From Thiorhodovibrio winogradskyi (GTDB lineage: Bacteria > Pseudomonadota > Gammaproteobacteria > Chromatiales > Chromatiaceae), in NCBI RefSeq assembly GCF_036208045.1, contig NZ_CP121472.1, forward strand, positions 2,119,531 to 2,183,530: a stretch of DNA of 64,000 nucleotides, in the 5' to 3' direction. The first letter of the stretch is position 1; each line of letters starts with the position of its first letter. The notes beneath the pieces are model-generated. The model saw only the letters and a program-made list of their open reading frames with translations, did not search any database and had not been told where the DNA came from. Shown here piece after piece: positions 19,868 to 28,949 of the stretch. Made by a program: the position numbers and the translations under genes.

Positions 19868-20494
19868 TTGATTTATCATTATCATCCGGGGTTTGGGGTC
19901 AGCGAGAGCGAGAAACAGGACATCGCCAATCCGGCGATCAAGGCCATCGATGCACAACGCCAAGCCATCAAGACCCGGCTCAATCGCCTCTACAAGCAAC
20001 AAACCAAGTGCAAGCCTGGGATCAAGAAAGACGGGACCCTGCGCGCGAACAGCAAACACCGGCGCATCGCCGCCGAGATCGCCGCCGCCGAGGCGGAGCT
20101 GGCGCGGCTGAAGGACGAACGCGATCAGTTACCCGAGCGCGTCGATGTGGGCACCTTGAGCGATTACCGCTCCTTTCAGGCGATCGACAATGAAGGCAAG
20201 AATCTGTTCGATGTCGTCACCTCTTCGGTCTGGAATGCCCGCTGCCAGCTCATCGATTGGCTCGAGCCGGTCTATGCCAAAGACAGTGATCGGGTCGATC
20301 TGCTCTATGCGATTCTCAACTGCCACGGCTGGATTCGCAGCGATGGCCGTTGGGTGGTGGTCCGTCTGGAGCCGCTGCAGCAACCGGCGCGCCGCGCTGC
20401 TCAGGAGCAGCTGTGCCGCAAGCTCACCGGTCTGGGCGCGCGGATTCCCGGCGGGAAGTGGCTGCGCATTGAGGTCGGCGACGCGCCACTTTAA
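19868..20494 (+). pseudogene. probable transposase C-terminal remnant
   Basis: This open frame of 208 residues has no good start codon context and follows directly on the inverted repeat. It contains a long charged coiled segment (IKAIDAQRQAIKTRLNRLY, AAEAELARLKDERDQLP) and a C-terminal alpha/beta part ending GGKWLRIEVGDAPL. The style is that of the C-terminal third of long DDE transposases. The catalytic acidic residues cannot be identified, so the family is uncertain. The N-terminal part is absent, which supports a truncated copy. Confidence 0.45.
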
Positions 20495-20654
20495 TGCGAC
20501 GCCGCTTTGGGAGATGTCCAAAAATCAGGGGGCTTTTGGGGCGATTTTGGGAGGTCTGATGTTCGGAAGAAAGAAGTGCTTTCGTTGAAAAGCGTTATCT
20601 ATTTAAATTAAATTAATCGGTTAATCCCTCGGCTCTGCCGGGCTAATAGTCAAA

Positions 20655-21029
20655 GTGATAAATTACCTGGATTTTATCTCAGAGACTCCGTGGCATGAAC
20701 CGCAACGCACACGGTTGTGGAGAACCCAGGTGGACGAGTTTGAGAGCCTAATTCACTGCTGTTGGGAAAGCAAATCCCACTGCTGTTGGGAAAGCAAATC
20801 CCATTGCTGTTGGGAAAGCAAATCCCACTGCTGTTGGGAAAGCAAATCCCAGATGGTTTTTTATCCGGAAATATTGACGCCGGATGTTTTTCTTTCATCC
20901 ATTTCGGAAACCGAAAAAAATAATGCGATCCAGGCCGCTTTTGGCAACTTACGAAAAGGGTTTGCCAAGCATGTATGCCACGGTTTCAACTTGACCGTTA
21001 ATGAGGTTCTGGTGTGGTATATTACGTAA
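20655..21029 (+). CDS. small protein with in-frame octapeptide repeats, uncertain
   Basis: This GTG-started frame of 124 residues is AT-richer than its surroundings. It reads through a 24-bp tandem repeat that encodes HCCWESKS four times. The flanks (LDFISETPWHEPQRTRLW and FGNLRKGFAKHVCHGFNLT) look protein-like but are not recognised. The repeat could have been inserted into a real small gene, or the frame may stay open by chance because the unit length is divisible by three. I favour a remnant gene carrying a repeat insertion. Confidence 0.3.
   Translation: MINYLDFISETPWHEPQRTRLWRTQVDEFESLIHCCWESKSHCCWESKSHCCWESKSHCCWESKSQMVFYPEILTPDVFLSSISETEKNNAIQAAFGNLRKGFAKHVCHGFNLTVNEVLVWYIT
20754..20849. 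repeat. 24-bp tandem repeat, four units, hairpin-forming
   Basis: The unit CACTGCTGTTGGGAAAGCAA + ATCC is repeated four times with no spacer; only one base differs, in unit 3. Each unit contains TGGGA...TCCCA, which can fold into a 5-bp hairpin with a 7-nt loop. The units are contiguous and too short for a CRISPR array. Confidence 0.9.
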
Positions 21030-21146
21030 CAAACAGACAGCATTTGATTTTTGATTGCTTAGATCATGCTGGAAAAAAACTTTCGTGCCAGGCTTTTTTT
21101 CTCGCCATCTATAGGTACTTTCGTTATTGATGCGCGACCTGAAAGG

Positions 21147-23963
21147 CTACTCGACCCAGGCGCCAGAGACCCATTGCATGTTCTCCGGGTGGAGGTGGCG
21201 GTTACTTACTTCTGCCAGCCGCTGGTCCGCCGCCTGTTCAGCAGCCTTGAACAATTGCTCGTTCTGCTTGCGGTCGGGAGAAAACGCACCAGTCTCGCCC
21301 GGCTGCTTGAGCCACTCACTGAACGCGTCTGGGTTGATGCGCACGCGGCCATCAGCCGCGATACCGTATGCAGTAAATTCCTGGCGCCGGCGCTGCCCCT
21401 GGTCGTTCTGCCATCGCAACATACTGGTAGTCAGGGCCGCAGTGTCCGGCAGGTCGCCGCGGATTACCGCGCTCAGGCCCATGAACTCGGAACGCTTGGC
21501 CTGTTGCAGCAGATACCGCATTAGGTAGGAGTCCAGGTCAAGCATGTGGGTGTTGGGGCGATTGACGGTGAGGATGCGATCGAGCGTTACCTCAAGGCGG
21601 CCGCGGGATTTGCCGAGCGCGGTCTGCACCGCTTCAGGAAGGCGGATATGCCAGAGCCGGCCATTGTGGCTGGTGTCGACGATCTTGATGCCGAGTTGAC
21701 GGAACATGCCGGTCACAAAAGCCTCGCCGTGCTCGGCGGTGATACGCAGTTCGTTGTTGGTCGCGTTGGGATCGAAGCTGGCGGCGTGCGCGAATAGCTC
21801 GTGCTGCTTCTGCGCGGCCTGTTTGGCTCGGGCTAGAGCCTCGTCGATCCGCTGCTGGGTGCGGTCGATGCCCGCAGTGGTAGCCTCTTCGAGGATGTTG
21901 GTGACATCGACGAGGTCGGCTACCTCGCCTAAGATGTCGTCGTGGAGTTGGGGGTTGTACTCAGGGCTGATGCCGGCTAGGTCGGTAACCACCTGGTCGA
22001 TGCGGTTGTACATCATTTCCATGATCTGCTCATCGACGGTGTCGGGTGAGTGGATGTTGAAGACGATTACGCGCTGCTGCTGGCCGTAACGGTAGAGCCG
22101 GCCTATGCGCTGCACCAGGCGCATCGGGTTCCACGGGAGGTCGTAGTTGACCATGATGTGGCAATTACGCTGCAGGTTAATGCCCTCGCCGCCAGCCTCG
22201 GTGGAGATCAGAAACTGGGCCGAGTCCTCGAAGTGCGCGATCGCCTGGCGCCGCAGTTGATGGTGCATGGAGCCGTTGATCAGCTCTACGCAGCCAGCGC
22301 CAAAACGAGCTTCCAGCGCCTCCTTTAGGTAGCTCTGGGTGGTTCTGTACTCGGAAAAGATCAGCACCTTTTCTTCGGGATGGCCGCCTAGGATGGTCGC
22401 GATCAACTCGTCGAGAAAGTGCCGGAGTTTGCGGTCGTCCGCGCGCAGCCGCTCGGCCTCGTCGATCAACTCATTGAGCAACGCCAACTCGCCGTCGAAG
22501 AATTCCTTGGCGTCGGTCCGAAGCTGTTCCTCCCACTCACCGAAAAAGCGTTGGTCCGCCTCTTTTGGATCGAGGATTGTGTCTTCGCCGACCTGGTCCT
22601 GCAATCGTGTGCGTCGGTTGATTAGAGCATTGCGTATAGCGGCCACGCTGGAAGCGGCTAGCTTGCGATACACGGTCATCACAAAGCCGATGGCGTTACC
22701 TTTGAAACCGAGCGCCGCGCCAGCGGCGTAGCCTTTGCGGAGATATTCCTGCAGAGTTCTGTCGAACATGATCGCCGCCTCGGAAACGGTAACCGTCAAT
22801 GCTCTGGTGGTCTTGCCATTGAAGATGAAGTTGCCATCTGCGTCGGTGACATCGGACTTGTTGTTTCGGAAGACCATGTCACCGATGATCTCGGGATTCA
22901 ACGCCAGCGTGGTGATCTCGTCCCTGCGCTCGGGGCGAAGCAGCTCCAATAGGGCCTGGAACATGTCCTGCTTCCCCTGGTGGGGCGTGGCAGTGAGCAG
23001 GACCATGGCATCAGTTTGGCGGCGCAAGTGCGCAGCTAATTGGAAGCGCTGGGATGCATCCATCTTCATGCCGTACTGGCGCCGACTTAGACGGTGGGCC
23101 TCGTCGAAGACGATTAGATCCCAGCTGCCGGCGTCGTGCAGCGCGTTGAGGTGGCGTTCTTCTTTGAGTCGGTCCATCGATGCAATGACAAAGTCGTACA
23201 TCTTCCAGTGGCGTGGCTCGTTGATTCGGAAGTCATCACCGTAAATCAGAAACTCGCCCATCCGGAATTTGTTGTTGAGCTCGTCCTGCCATTGTTTGGT
23301 GAGCCCTGCCGGAGTGATCAGCAACACACGCTTAAGGCTATCGCGCTGCGCTAGCGCCGCCAGCAGCATGCCGGTCTCGATGGTCTTGCCCAGGCCGACA
23401 TCGTCTGCAATCAGCCAGTTGAGATTACCTGAGGCCAGGATGTGATGGACCAGATGGATCTGGTGCGGCAGCGGATCGATCTCCAGGTGCGAGAGCGAGC
23501 CGGTATTCTCGTTCCACATCTCCAGTGCGTGCGCTAGAGATTTGAGGCGGAATCGCTCGGCGCTGTCTTCCGGCCCAGTGTCTCCGAGAATGAATCGGTG
23601 CTTGCTGCCCTTAATCTGCTTGATGTTTTCGTAGGGAAGCCAGAGTTGCTTGCCAGCCTGCGGGAAATCGACCAATACCTGATCGCGCCCCCCCAAAGTG
23701 CGTGTCTTTATGACCACGCCTTCGCCCATGGTCTTGCGAGTCCGGCTGTCGGGGATGTCCTGAACCTCCATCATCGGCCGGAAACCGCAGCGCAGTGTCG
23801 AGAGTGGGACTGTAGAGGTTTCGTTTGCTCCGTGCCAGATAACGGTGACGTCAACCCGGTCTCCCCTGTCAATCGCGGATTTGACCCGGCCTAGCCGCTC
23901 TGTCCCATCCGGGTGAACCTGTTTGACCCAAGCGTGGTGCACCGGTATCAGATGTTTGCTCAT
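21147..23963 (-). CDS. SNF2-family DEAD/DEAH helicase, candidate defence protein
   Basis: This 938-residue superfamily 2 ATPase has an N-terminal part (1-130) with small beta-barrel-like modules (VKQVHPDGTERLGRV, EGVVIKTRTLGGRDQVLVDF) reminiscent of RapA/tudor-type domains. The helicase core has Walker A DVGLGKT (Lys193), FDEAH (Asp287), LTATPHQGK, and the C-lobe motifs STEAGGEGINLQ and QRIGRLYRYGQ. It should translocate on double-stranded DNA. The frame extends to 24101, but the ATG at 23963 has a GAGGT ribosome site 5 nt upstream. It is the last gene of a minus-strand set with a TPR protein, a nuclease-helicase and a methyltransferase, a grouping typical of phage-defence cassettes. Confidence 0.85.
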   Translation of the reverse strand: MSKHLIPVHHAWVKQVHPDGTERLGRVKSAIDRGDRVDVTVIWHGANETSTVPLSTLRCGFRPMMEVQDIPDSRTRKTMGEGVVIKTRTLGGRDQVLVDFPQAGKQLWLPYENIKQIKGSKHRFILGDTGPEDSAERFRLKSLAHALEMWNENTGSLSHLEIDPLPHQIHLVHHILASGNLNWLIADDVGLGKTIETGMLLAALAQRDSLKRVLLITPAGLTKQWQDELNNKFRMGEFLIYGDDFRINEPRHWKMYDFVIASMDRLKEERHLNALHDAGSWDLIVFDEAHRLSRRQYGMKMDASQRFQLAAHLRRQTDAMVLLTATPHQGKQDMFQALLELLRPERRDEITTLALNPEIIGDMVFRNNKSDVTDADGNFIFNGKTTRALTVTVSEAAIMFDRTLQEYLRKGYAAGAALGFKGNAIGFVMTVYRKLAASSVAAIRNALINRRTRLQDQVGEDTILDPKEADQRFFGEWEEQLRTDAKEFFDGELALLNELIDEAERLRADDRKLRHFLDELIATILGGHPEEKVLIFSEYRTTQSYLKEALEARFGAGCVELINGSMHHQLRRQAIAHFEDSAQFLISTEAGGEGINLQRNCHIMVNYDLPWNPMRLVQRIGRLYRYGQQQRVIVFNIHSPDTVDEQIMEMMYNRIDQVVTDLAGISPEYNPQLHDDILGEVADLVDVTNILEEATTAGIDRTQQRIDEALARAKQAAQKQHELFAHAASFDPNATNNELRITAEHGEAFVTGMFRQLGIKIVDTSHNGRLWHIRLPEAVQTALGKSRGRLEVTLDRILTVNRPNTHMLDLDSYLMRYLLQQAKRSEFMGLSAVIRGDLPDTAALTTSMLRWQNDQGQRRRQEFTAYGIAADGRVRINPDAFSEWLKQPGETGAFSPDRKQNEQLFKAAEQAADQRLAEVSNRHLHPENMQWVSGAWVE

Positions 23964-24069
23964 CGCGTACCTCGGCTGGGTTCGCCGTTGTGAGGTGATT
24001 TGTTGCCAGGTTCCTGCTGAAAATGGCAATGGTAGGTAATCAAATTCATAGGCGATGACATTGAATTCC

Positions 24070-25575
24070 CTAATCGTCTTCCCAATACGGAAGAAAACCA
24101 AAAAAACACTGACCAGGGAGCGTTCTTGGCATTGATCCAGTGCGATACTTCAAAAACTCGAGGAAGCTCTTGAATATGCGACGCAACTCATCGTCACTGT
24201 ACCACCTATCATAGCTGTCCTCGATTAAGATGATGATCTCTTCGACGTCGGGAATCGCGGGGAAACACCGCACGATGCGCAGCGCCTGCGCCCAGCTTAT
24301 GTGTCGATAGGCCGCAGCAGAGTACATGCATGGGGTATTAGACTTAATCCATTGGTAGGTTGTCCAGAAGCACGGGCTCTCCAACCAAAAATGCCGAAGA
24401 TCCATTGCCAACTCAAGCTCTTGAGGCAATAACCCTTTATCTATCTCCCTTTCTACAGCCACGCGCGTCGCGCTCCAGCCGTTCTCCATGAAAACTTGTT
24501 GGAGCAGATCTACCGCCGACGAAGGCCAATCACATTCCATAAGTACCTCTACGGCAACCTGGCGGGCTCGCATAGCCCGCGTAACGAAGTCGTTGATCGT
24601 TGGTGGCTCGTTATCGTAGGGCCGTGCCTGGTCATCGAATTCGTCGAGATCATCGGTATCAACCCAGAAGAGCGCGTCGGTCTCTTCTTCATCCGAAATT
24701 GTGGCAAAGGGCTCGCAGATGTTGCAAATATCGTCTTCGTCGCCGTCTGATTCTTCAAAGCCACAATCAGCGGCGATTTCATCGCTAAGAAGTTCACTAG
24801 GCGGTTCGTCAGCTGTTGCAGAATCAAGTTGATATTCAGTTAGCTTGTCATTGTGAAGTGACGCCTCCCCCAGCGGATATCGGACGGTAGCCTGGTAAGG
24901 CCCTATCAATCGCTCTTGCCTGATAGCAGTGTGCAGCTCCGGGGGAGGGGTTTGCCTGATGCGCCTCTCGCGGGAGAAAGGACCCTCTTCAGGCGGCGAT
25001 TCTGGGATTGGTGAGGTTAGTACCGACCGAGTATCTTCAGGACGATCTATTTCGGCCTTTTGAACTTGCGGAGCTGAATTGTCCTGGGGACGACTGCGAT
25101 GTTGCCCTCGGTATTCAACTTTGGTCTCGCTTTTGTTTGGTTTACCAGCCTTATAACCTTTGTTTCTAGTCGCATTGCGCAATACCGGGTTCGGCAGTGT
25201 TTGAGGCGCATCTGACAACTTGATTTGGCTATTTTCTGTTGAAAGGAAATCGTATGGCAGAGTCTCGATCTCATTATGCTGCTCGGCCTGCGCAGTGACG
25301 AAAGCAAGATCATCATCCGTGAAATCGTCATCGTGGCCATTAGGTGATAAGTGAGGAGCCTGATTTTTGTTTTGGCGGACCTCAAGTGCTCTCTTAAGAT
25401 GTACAACCGCCTGTCCAGGCTGACCTACAAGACGATAGATACGTCCGAGCGAGCTGTTCAGTGAAGGTGAATCGGGGCGAGATTTGAGGCACTCCCGAAG
25501 CAAATCGATCGCCGCATGGCGAAAGCCGATGGCGACGAGACGATTTGCCTCAGTCAAGACCTCGGTTTCGTTCAT
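24070..25575 (-). CDS. TPR protein with long acidic linker, unknown function
   Basis: This protein of about 501 residues has three parts. Residues 1-70 form tetratricopeptide-like helix pairs (GFRHAAIDLLRECLKSRPDS, LGRIYRLVGQPGQAVVHLKRAL). Residues 75-330 are a disordered, strongly acidic stretch. A helical C-terminus (VEVLMECDWPSSAVDLLQQVF onward) ends in an aromatic tail. The DNA is visibly AT-richer than its neighbours, suggesting separate acquisition. It lies 106 nt upstream of the SNF2 helicase and 89 nt downstream of the nuclease-helicase on the same strand. I do not recognise the family; a scaffold or regulator for the SNF2 helicase is a guess. A TTG 24 nt further upstream is an alternative start. 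Confidence 0.7.
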   Translation of the reverse strand: MNETEVLTEANRLVAIGFRHAAIDLLRECLKSRPDSPSLNSSLGRIYRLVGQPGQAVVHLKRALEVRQNKNQAPHLSPNGHDDDFTDDDLAFVTAQAEQHNEIETLPYDFLSTENSQIKLSDAPQTLPNPVLRNATRNKGYKAGKPNKSETKVEYRGQHRSRPQDNSAPQVQKAEIDRPEDTRSVLTSPIPESPPEEGPFSRERRIRQTPPPELHTAIRQERLIGPYQATVRYPLGEASLHNDKLTEYQLDSATADEPPSELLSDEIAADCGFEESDGDEDDICNICEPFATISDEEETDALFWVDTDDLDEFDDQARPYDNEPPTINDFVTRAMRARQVAVEVLMECDWPSSAVDLLQQVFMENGWSATRVAVEREIDKGLLPQELELAMDLRHFWLESPCFWTTYQWIKSNTPCMYSAAAYRHISWAQALRIVRCFPAIPDVEEIIILIEDSYDRWYSDDELRRIFKSFLEFLKYRTGSMPRTLPGQCFFGFLPYWEDD

Positions 25576-25664
25576 TAACTTGGTTGATGGGTTGGTCAAG
25601 GTAGTTTTGACGCGGGCCGTGTGTTCAATGCGTCGGGCTCTGATTGTCGGGACAGACGCGGCGG

Positions 25665-27920
25665 TTATCTCGCATAATAAGCAGCAATCGCCTTTTCAGC
25701 GACGCTGCGTAATCGCGCTTGGCACCCCGCGTCCAATCGCTTCCACAATACTGGAACAATCCGCACCTGCGATAAATCCCGCGCATACTCAACAAAGCCG
25801 CGCTGGGCATTTTTCTTAAACGGCATCCCAAGTATCAGCTGCGTAATCTCGCTCTCGGTCAGTTCCTTGACCCGCGCCATGCGCAAATTGCCTTTCTCCG
25901 CCGGCAAGCCGCAATTGATTCGCTCCAGATAGAAATCCCGAAATGCCAGGGTCAGCAGACTGAGTGAGACGTTGCCATCCTCATCGACCGTATCGAGCAA
26001 TGCTCGCAACAACACTGGCTTGTAACTGGCGCTCATATCCATGTCTTCGCAAAACTCGAAGAAGCGCTCGCGGATGTTGGTGGCGGTCACGGGCTTGAGC
26101 CCAAACTGTTGGGCAATTGCTTCTTTTCGCTCCTTGGCAAAGTAGAAGTAGCGACGGCGGCCGAGGCAGAGGTCATGATCGGGCGTCAATTCGCCTTGCA
26201 GTACCTTGTTGCGCAGGTAGCCTTCGGAGGCGGCGAGTTGGCGTTCCAGCTCGGCGACCGGGAGCATGTCTTTCACGGTGCTTTGCCAATCGAAGACGTC
26301 GATCTCTTCGTAGTCCTCGGTCCAGAGTTCGAGGTTGAGGATGATGGGGTCTTGCGGGCCGCTTTGTGCTTCTTCTTCGATTCGGTCTTTGGGTGCAGCG
26401 GCGTAGCCACCGGGGCGGTAGGTGCGATTGCCGACGGCGCGATGCACATTCCAACTCTGGTTGTAGCGGCCGGCGTTGTCGACGAAGTCGAACACCAGCA
26501 GGCAGTCTTTGCCGGGGGCTTTGCGGGTGCCGCGCCCGAGTTGCTGCATGTAGATGATTTTCGACAGCGTCGGGCGAGCCATCAGCAGGACTTCAATGTC
26601 CGGGCAGTCCCAACCTTCGTTCAGTAGGTCGCAGGCGCACAGAACATGCAGGTCGCCTTGGGCGAAGGCATCAAGAATGGCGTCGCGTTCTTTGTTGGGC
26701 ATCTGCCCGGAGACGGCGCGGGCGGGGATGCCGCTTGCCCTATAGCGTTCGGCCAGCGCCTCGCCGTGGCGGATGTTGACGGCGAAGGTGACGGCTTTGC
26801 GACCGCGCACATGCTCCAGATAGGTCTGAACGATCAATTCATCGCGCGCCGGGATGGTAATGGCTTGTTCGAGATCCTGGCGGTGGTATTGGACTTCGTT
26901 GAAGCGCACGCGGGTGAGGTCGACATTGGTTTTGACGCGCACGCAGCGGATGGGTGCCAGCTCGCCCTGCTCGATGGCGTCTTTTAGGCTCAGGCGATGG
27001 GCGGTGTCGCGGAAGATGTCCAGGATGGGCTTGCCGTCGGAGCGCTCGGGGGTGGCGGTCAGGCCCAGGGTGAAGACCAGGCGAAAGTAGGCCAGCACTT
27101 GCTGGTAGCTGTCGGCGGCGGCGTGGTGGGCTTCGTCGATGATCAGGTAGCGGTATTGGCTGGGATCGATCTCGCTCAGGCGGTTACTGAGCGATTGCAC
27201 GGTGGCGAGCACGACATCGGCGTTGGGCTCGAAACGCTGCCCCTGGATGATGCCGGTGCTGGCTTCGGGCCATTGCGCGGTGACTGCGCGCTCGGTCTTG
27301 CGGATCAGGTGCTTGGTGTGGGCGACGTAAAGGACCGGTGGACCAATGCACTTGGCGTCTTCCATGGTGGTGACGGTTTTGCCAGCGCCGGTGGCATGGC
27401 CAAGCAAGGCGATAGTAGTGCCTTCGGCGCGGATGCGTGCCAGCCAATCGAGTGCGTCTTGTTGGTGGGTGCGCAGGTTGAAGTCGGCCTGGTAAGCGCG
27501 TTGCTTGGGCAGGAAGTCGTCCATGTCGAGCAGGCCGGGGATGCGCTCCAGAAAAAGCGCGAGTTGTTCCTTGACGCGCTCGCGGCGTTGGTCCAGTTCG
27601 TGATCAGTCCATCGGTAAACCTGCCAGCCTTGGTGGATCAGGCTGTTTTGGCGCAGCAGGTCGTCTTCGTACTTGGTGCGATCAAACGCGGGCGGTTGGT
27701 AATGGGTGGGGCCGTCGACCTCGAAGGCGATCTTTTTGCTGCCGGCGCGCAGGGCGAAGTCGATATAACGGGCGGTGCCTTCGATGTCGCGGACAGGGAA
27801 TTCGGGGACCAGGAGTTGCTTCTTTTCCAGTCCGAACAGTTTGGCAAAGAGGCTGATGAAGTCGTCCTCCGGCTGAGTGGACTGGTGCTGGGACGACGGT
27901 GGGTTCCTGTCCTGACTCAT
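25665..27920 (-). CDS. DUF559/Vsr-like nuclease fused to DEAD/DEAH helicase
   Basis: This 751-residue protein is a restriction-type fusion. Residues 30-110 form a PD-(D/E)XK-like domain with Asp54 in YIDFAL and Glu67/Asp69 in IAFEVDG, followed by QGWQVYRWTD, as in DUF559 and Vsr endonucleases. An SF2 helicase follows, with Walker A GHATGAGKT (Lys181), IIDEAHH near 260, LTATPER, and C-lobe motifs CDLLNEGWDCPDIE and QQLGRGTRKAPGK. A helical C-terminus of about 150 residues resembles that of COG1061-type helicases. It could recognise and cleave foreign DNA. The upstream methyltransferase gene ends 36 nt before this start. Confidence 0.85.
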   Translation of the reverse strand: MSQDRNPPSSQHQSTQPEDDFISLFAKLFGLEKKQLLVPEFPVRDIEGTARYIDFALRAGSKKIAFEVDGPTHYQPPAFDRTKYEDDLLRQNSLIHQGWQVYRWTDHELDQRRERVKEQLALFLERIPGLLDMDDFLPKQRAYQADFNLRTHQQDALDWLARIRAEGTTIALLGHATGAGKTVTTMEDAKCIGPPVLYVAHTKHLIRKTERAVTAQWPEASTGIIQGQRFEPNADVVLATVQSLSNRLSEIDPSQYRYLIIDEAHHAAADSYQQVLAYFRLVFTLGLTATPERSDGKPILDIFRDTAHRLSLKDAIEQGELAPIRCVRVKTNVDLTRVRFNEVQYHRQDLEQAITIPARDELIVQTYLEHVRGRKAVTFAVNIRHGEALAERYRASGIPARAVSGQMPNKERDAILDAFAQGDLHVLCACDLLNEGWDCPDIEVLLMARPTLSKIIYMQQLGRGTRKAPGKDCLLVFDFVDNAGRYNQSWNVHRAVGNRTYRPGGYAAAPKDRIEEEAQSGPQDPIILNLELWTEDYEEIDVFDWQSTVKDMLPVAELERQLAASEGYLRNKVLQGELTPDHDLCLGRRRYFYFAKERKEAIAQQFGLKPVTATNIRERFFEFCEDMDMSASYKPVLLRALLDTVDEDGNVSLSLLTLAFRDFYLERINCGLPAEKGNLRMARVKELTESEITQLILGMPFKKNAQRGFVEYARDLSQVRIVPVLWKRLDAGCQARLRSVAEKAIAAYYAR

Positions 27921-27956
27921 TGGTTTAGGTGTTCAGGGGTTTAGTCGTTCAGGCCA

Positions 27957-28535
27957 TCAGGCTTGGGGGGCGGCTTTTCTCAGGAGCACATTGAGCCAGC
28001 GCTCATGGTCGCGGTCGGGGCGGCGGTCGGCCGTGGTCCAGACTTCCAAGGGCGCCAGCAGGGGTTGCACGATGAGTAAACACGCCAGTTTTGCTTCGTC
28101 CAGATCGGTAAAGGTGCGGCCATCCTTTGCGCGCTCTCCGCTGCCGTATTTGAAGGACGCGTAAAGGATACCACCGGGGAGCAGCGTCGTGCTAAGTCGT
28201 CGCAGGCTGTCGCCGAGCGCGGCGCGCGGGACATGCAGCAGGCTGGCGCAGGCCCAGATGCCGTGAAAGGTCGCTTGCCAGGTCATGCTTTGGAATGTCA
28301 GGCAGTGCACTGGATCGCCTGCGTGCTGGCGCGCCAAGGCGACCAGGGTTGGGGACGCATCGAAGCCAATCGCCGCGTAACCCAGGTTGCGGAAGGCGCG
28401 CAGATCGCGATCGGCACCGCAGCCGGCGTCGAGAATGCGCGCGCCCTCCGGTAGCAGCGGCAGGAAGCGCTTATAGAGCGGGCGCATGTCGACGCCGATG
28501 GTTTCCTGAAAGTAAGGCTTGGGCGTGGCGCTCAT
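27957..28535 (-). CDS. class I SAM-dependent methyltransferase (TehB-like)
   Basis: This 192-residue Rossmann methyltransferase has the SAM-binding motif I ILDAGCGADRD, motif II IGFDASP, and the characteristic IWACASLLHVP and LLPGGILYASFKYG stretches. This subfamily is usually a small-molecule methyltransferase. It lacks the (D/N)PPY motif of adenine DNA methylases, so it is probably not a protective DNA methylase. Relatives are often encoded beside COG1061-type helicases, as here. It is the first gene of the minus-strand set. No convincing ribosome site precedes the ATG at 28535. Confidence 0.82.
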   Translation of the reverse strand: MSATPKPYFQETIGVDMRPLYKRFLPLLPEGARILDAGCGADRDLRAFRNLGYAAIGFDASPTLVALARQHAGDPVHCLTFQSMTWQATFHGIWACASLLHVPRAALGDSLRRLSTTLLPGGILYASFKYGSGERAKDGRTFTDLDEAKLACLLIVQPLLAPLEVWTTADRRPDRDHERWLNVLLRKAAPQA

Positions 28536-28889
28536 AGTAGGCGGCGCTGGAGGCGTGGTTTGGGTGCGCCACAGGCGGGTGCGGTATTACCGTTTGAGCC
28601 ATGAGGTTGTTCTGTAGCAGCGGGGTTATGCGAGAGCGGTCGCTGCATCTTCAGTTTGTCGTCTAATCTTTTGGTACGTTTCGATGTTGGTTTAAGCCCC
28701 TGAGCTGAAAGACTGACTGATGATCAGTCCGACGCTGGCTTAGTTTTCACGTCAAAGTGTTCAGTAATGACTTTTGAGGCAAAAATATGCCAGAAATCAG
28801 CAAAAAAATTCATTGTCATAAACGGATTCGATACGGCTTGCGAAATCCGGATAGCCGGGGTGTCGCACACGACCCTTTAAGAGCATGAG
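28536..28889. other. divergent control region of the defence cassette
   Basis: This stretch lies upstream of the minus-strand methyltransferase. It turns AT-rich from about 28670. It includes a perfect 7-bp-arm palindrome at 28715-28729 and no coding frame that I can support. A promoter for the minus-strand cassette is expected here. Confidence 0.45.
28715..28729. promoter_or_regulatory. palindrome, possible operator
   Basis: GACTGATGATCAGTC is a perfect inverted repeat (7-bp arms around one G) 180 nt upstream of the methyltransferase start. Position and symmetry fit a regulator site, possibly for the WYL protein encoded on the other side. The site itself gives no proof of binding. Confidence 0.35.
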
Positions 28890-28949
28890 CCCGCCCCGTA
28901 GGCTACACTCACAGTAAAGCGGGTGCAAATGCTACGGGGCGGGTTTTTT
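28890..28949 (+). terminator. Rho-independent terminator
   Basis: CCCGCCCCGTAG (28890-28901) pairs perfectly with CTACGGGGCGGG (28932-28943) over a 30-nt loop, and TTTTTT follows. On the plus strand this is a strong terminator. It also lies just downstream of the lipoprotein fragment on the minus strand, but lacks a T-run in that direction. It insulates the WYL gene from upstream reading. Confidence 0.75.

Noticed and set aside
19868-20494. Intact insertion sequence
   Set aside because: Only one end-like repeat and no N-terminal or catalytic part of the transposase are present.
20754-20849. CRISPR array
   Set aside because: The repeats are contiguous, 24 bp long and lack unique spacers; no cas gene is present.
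21147-28535. DISARM system
   Set aside because: Only a SNF2 helicase and a methyltransferase are shared in broad type. No DUF1998 helicase, DrmB or phospholipase D gene is seen, and the methyltransferase lacks DNA-methylase motifs.
27957-28535. Protective DNA methylase of a restriction-modification pair
   Set aside because: No (D/N)PPY or PCQ motif; the motifs are those of small-molecule methyltransferases.
28890-28949. Retron or structured regulatory RNA
   Set aside because: There is no reverse transcriptase nearby, and a perfect GC stem with a T-run is simply explained as a terminator.
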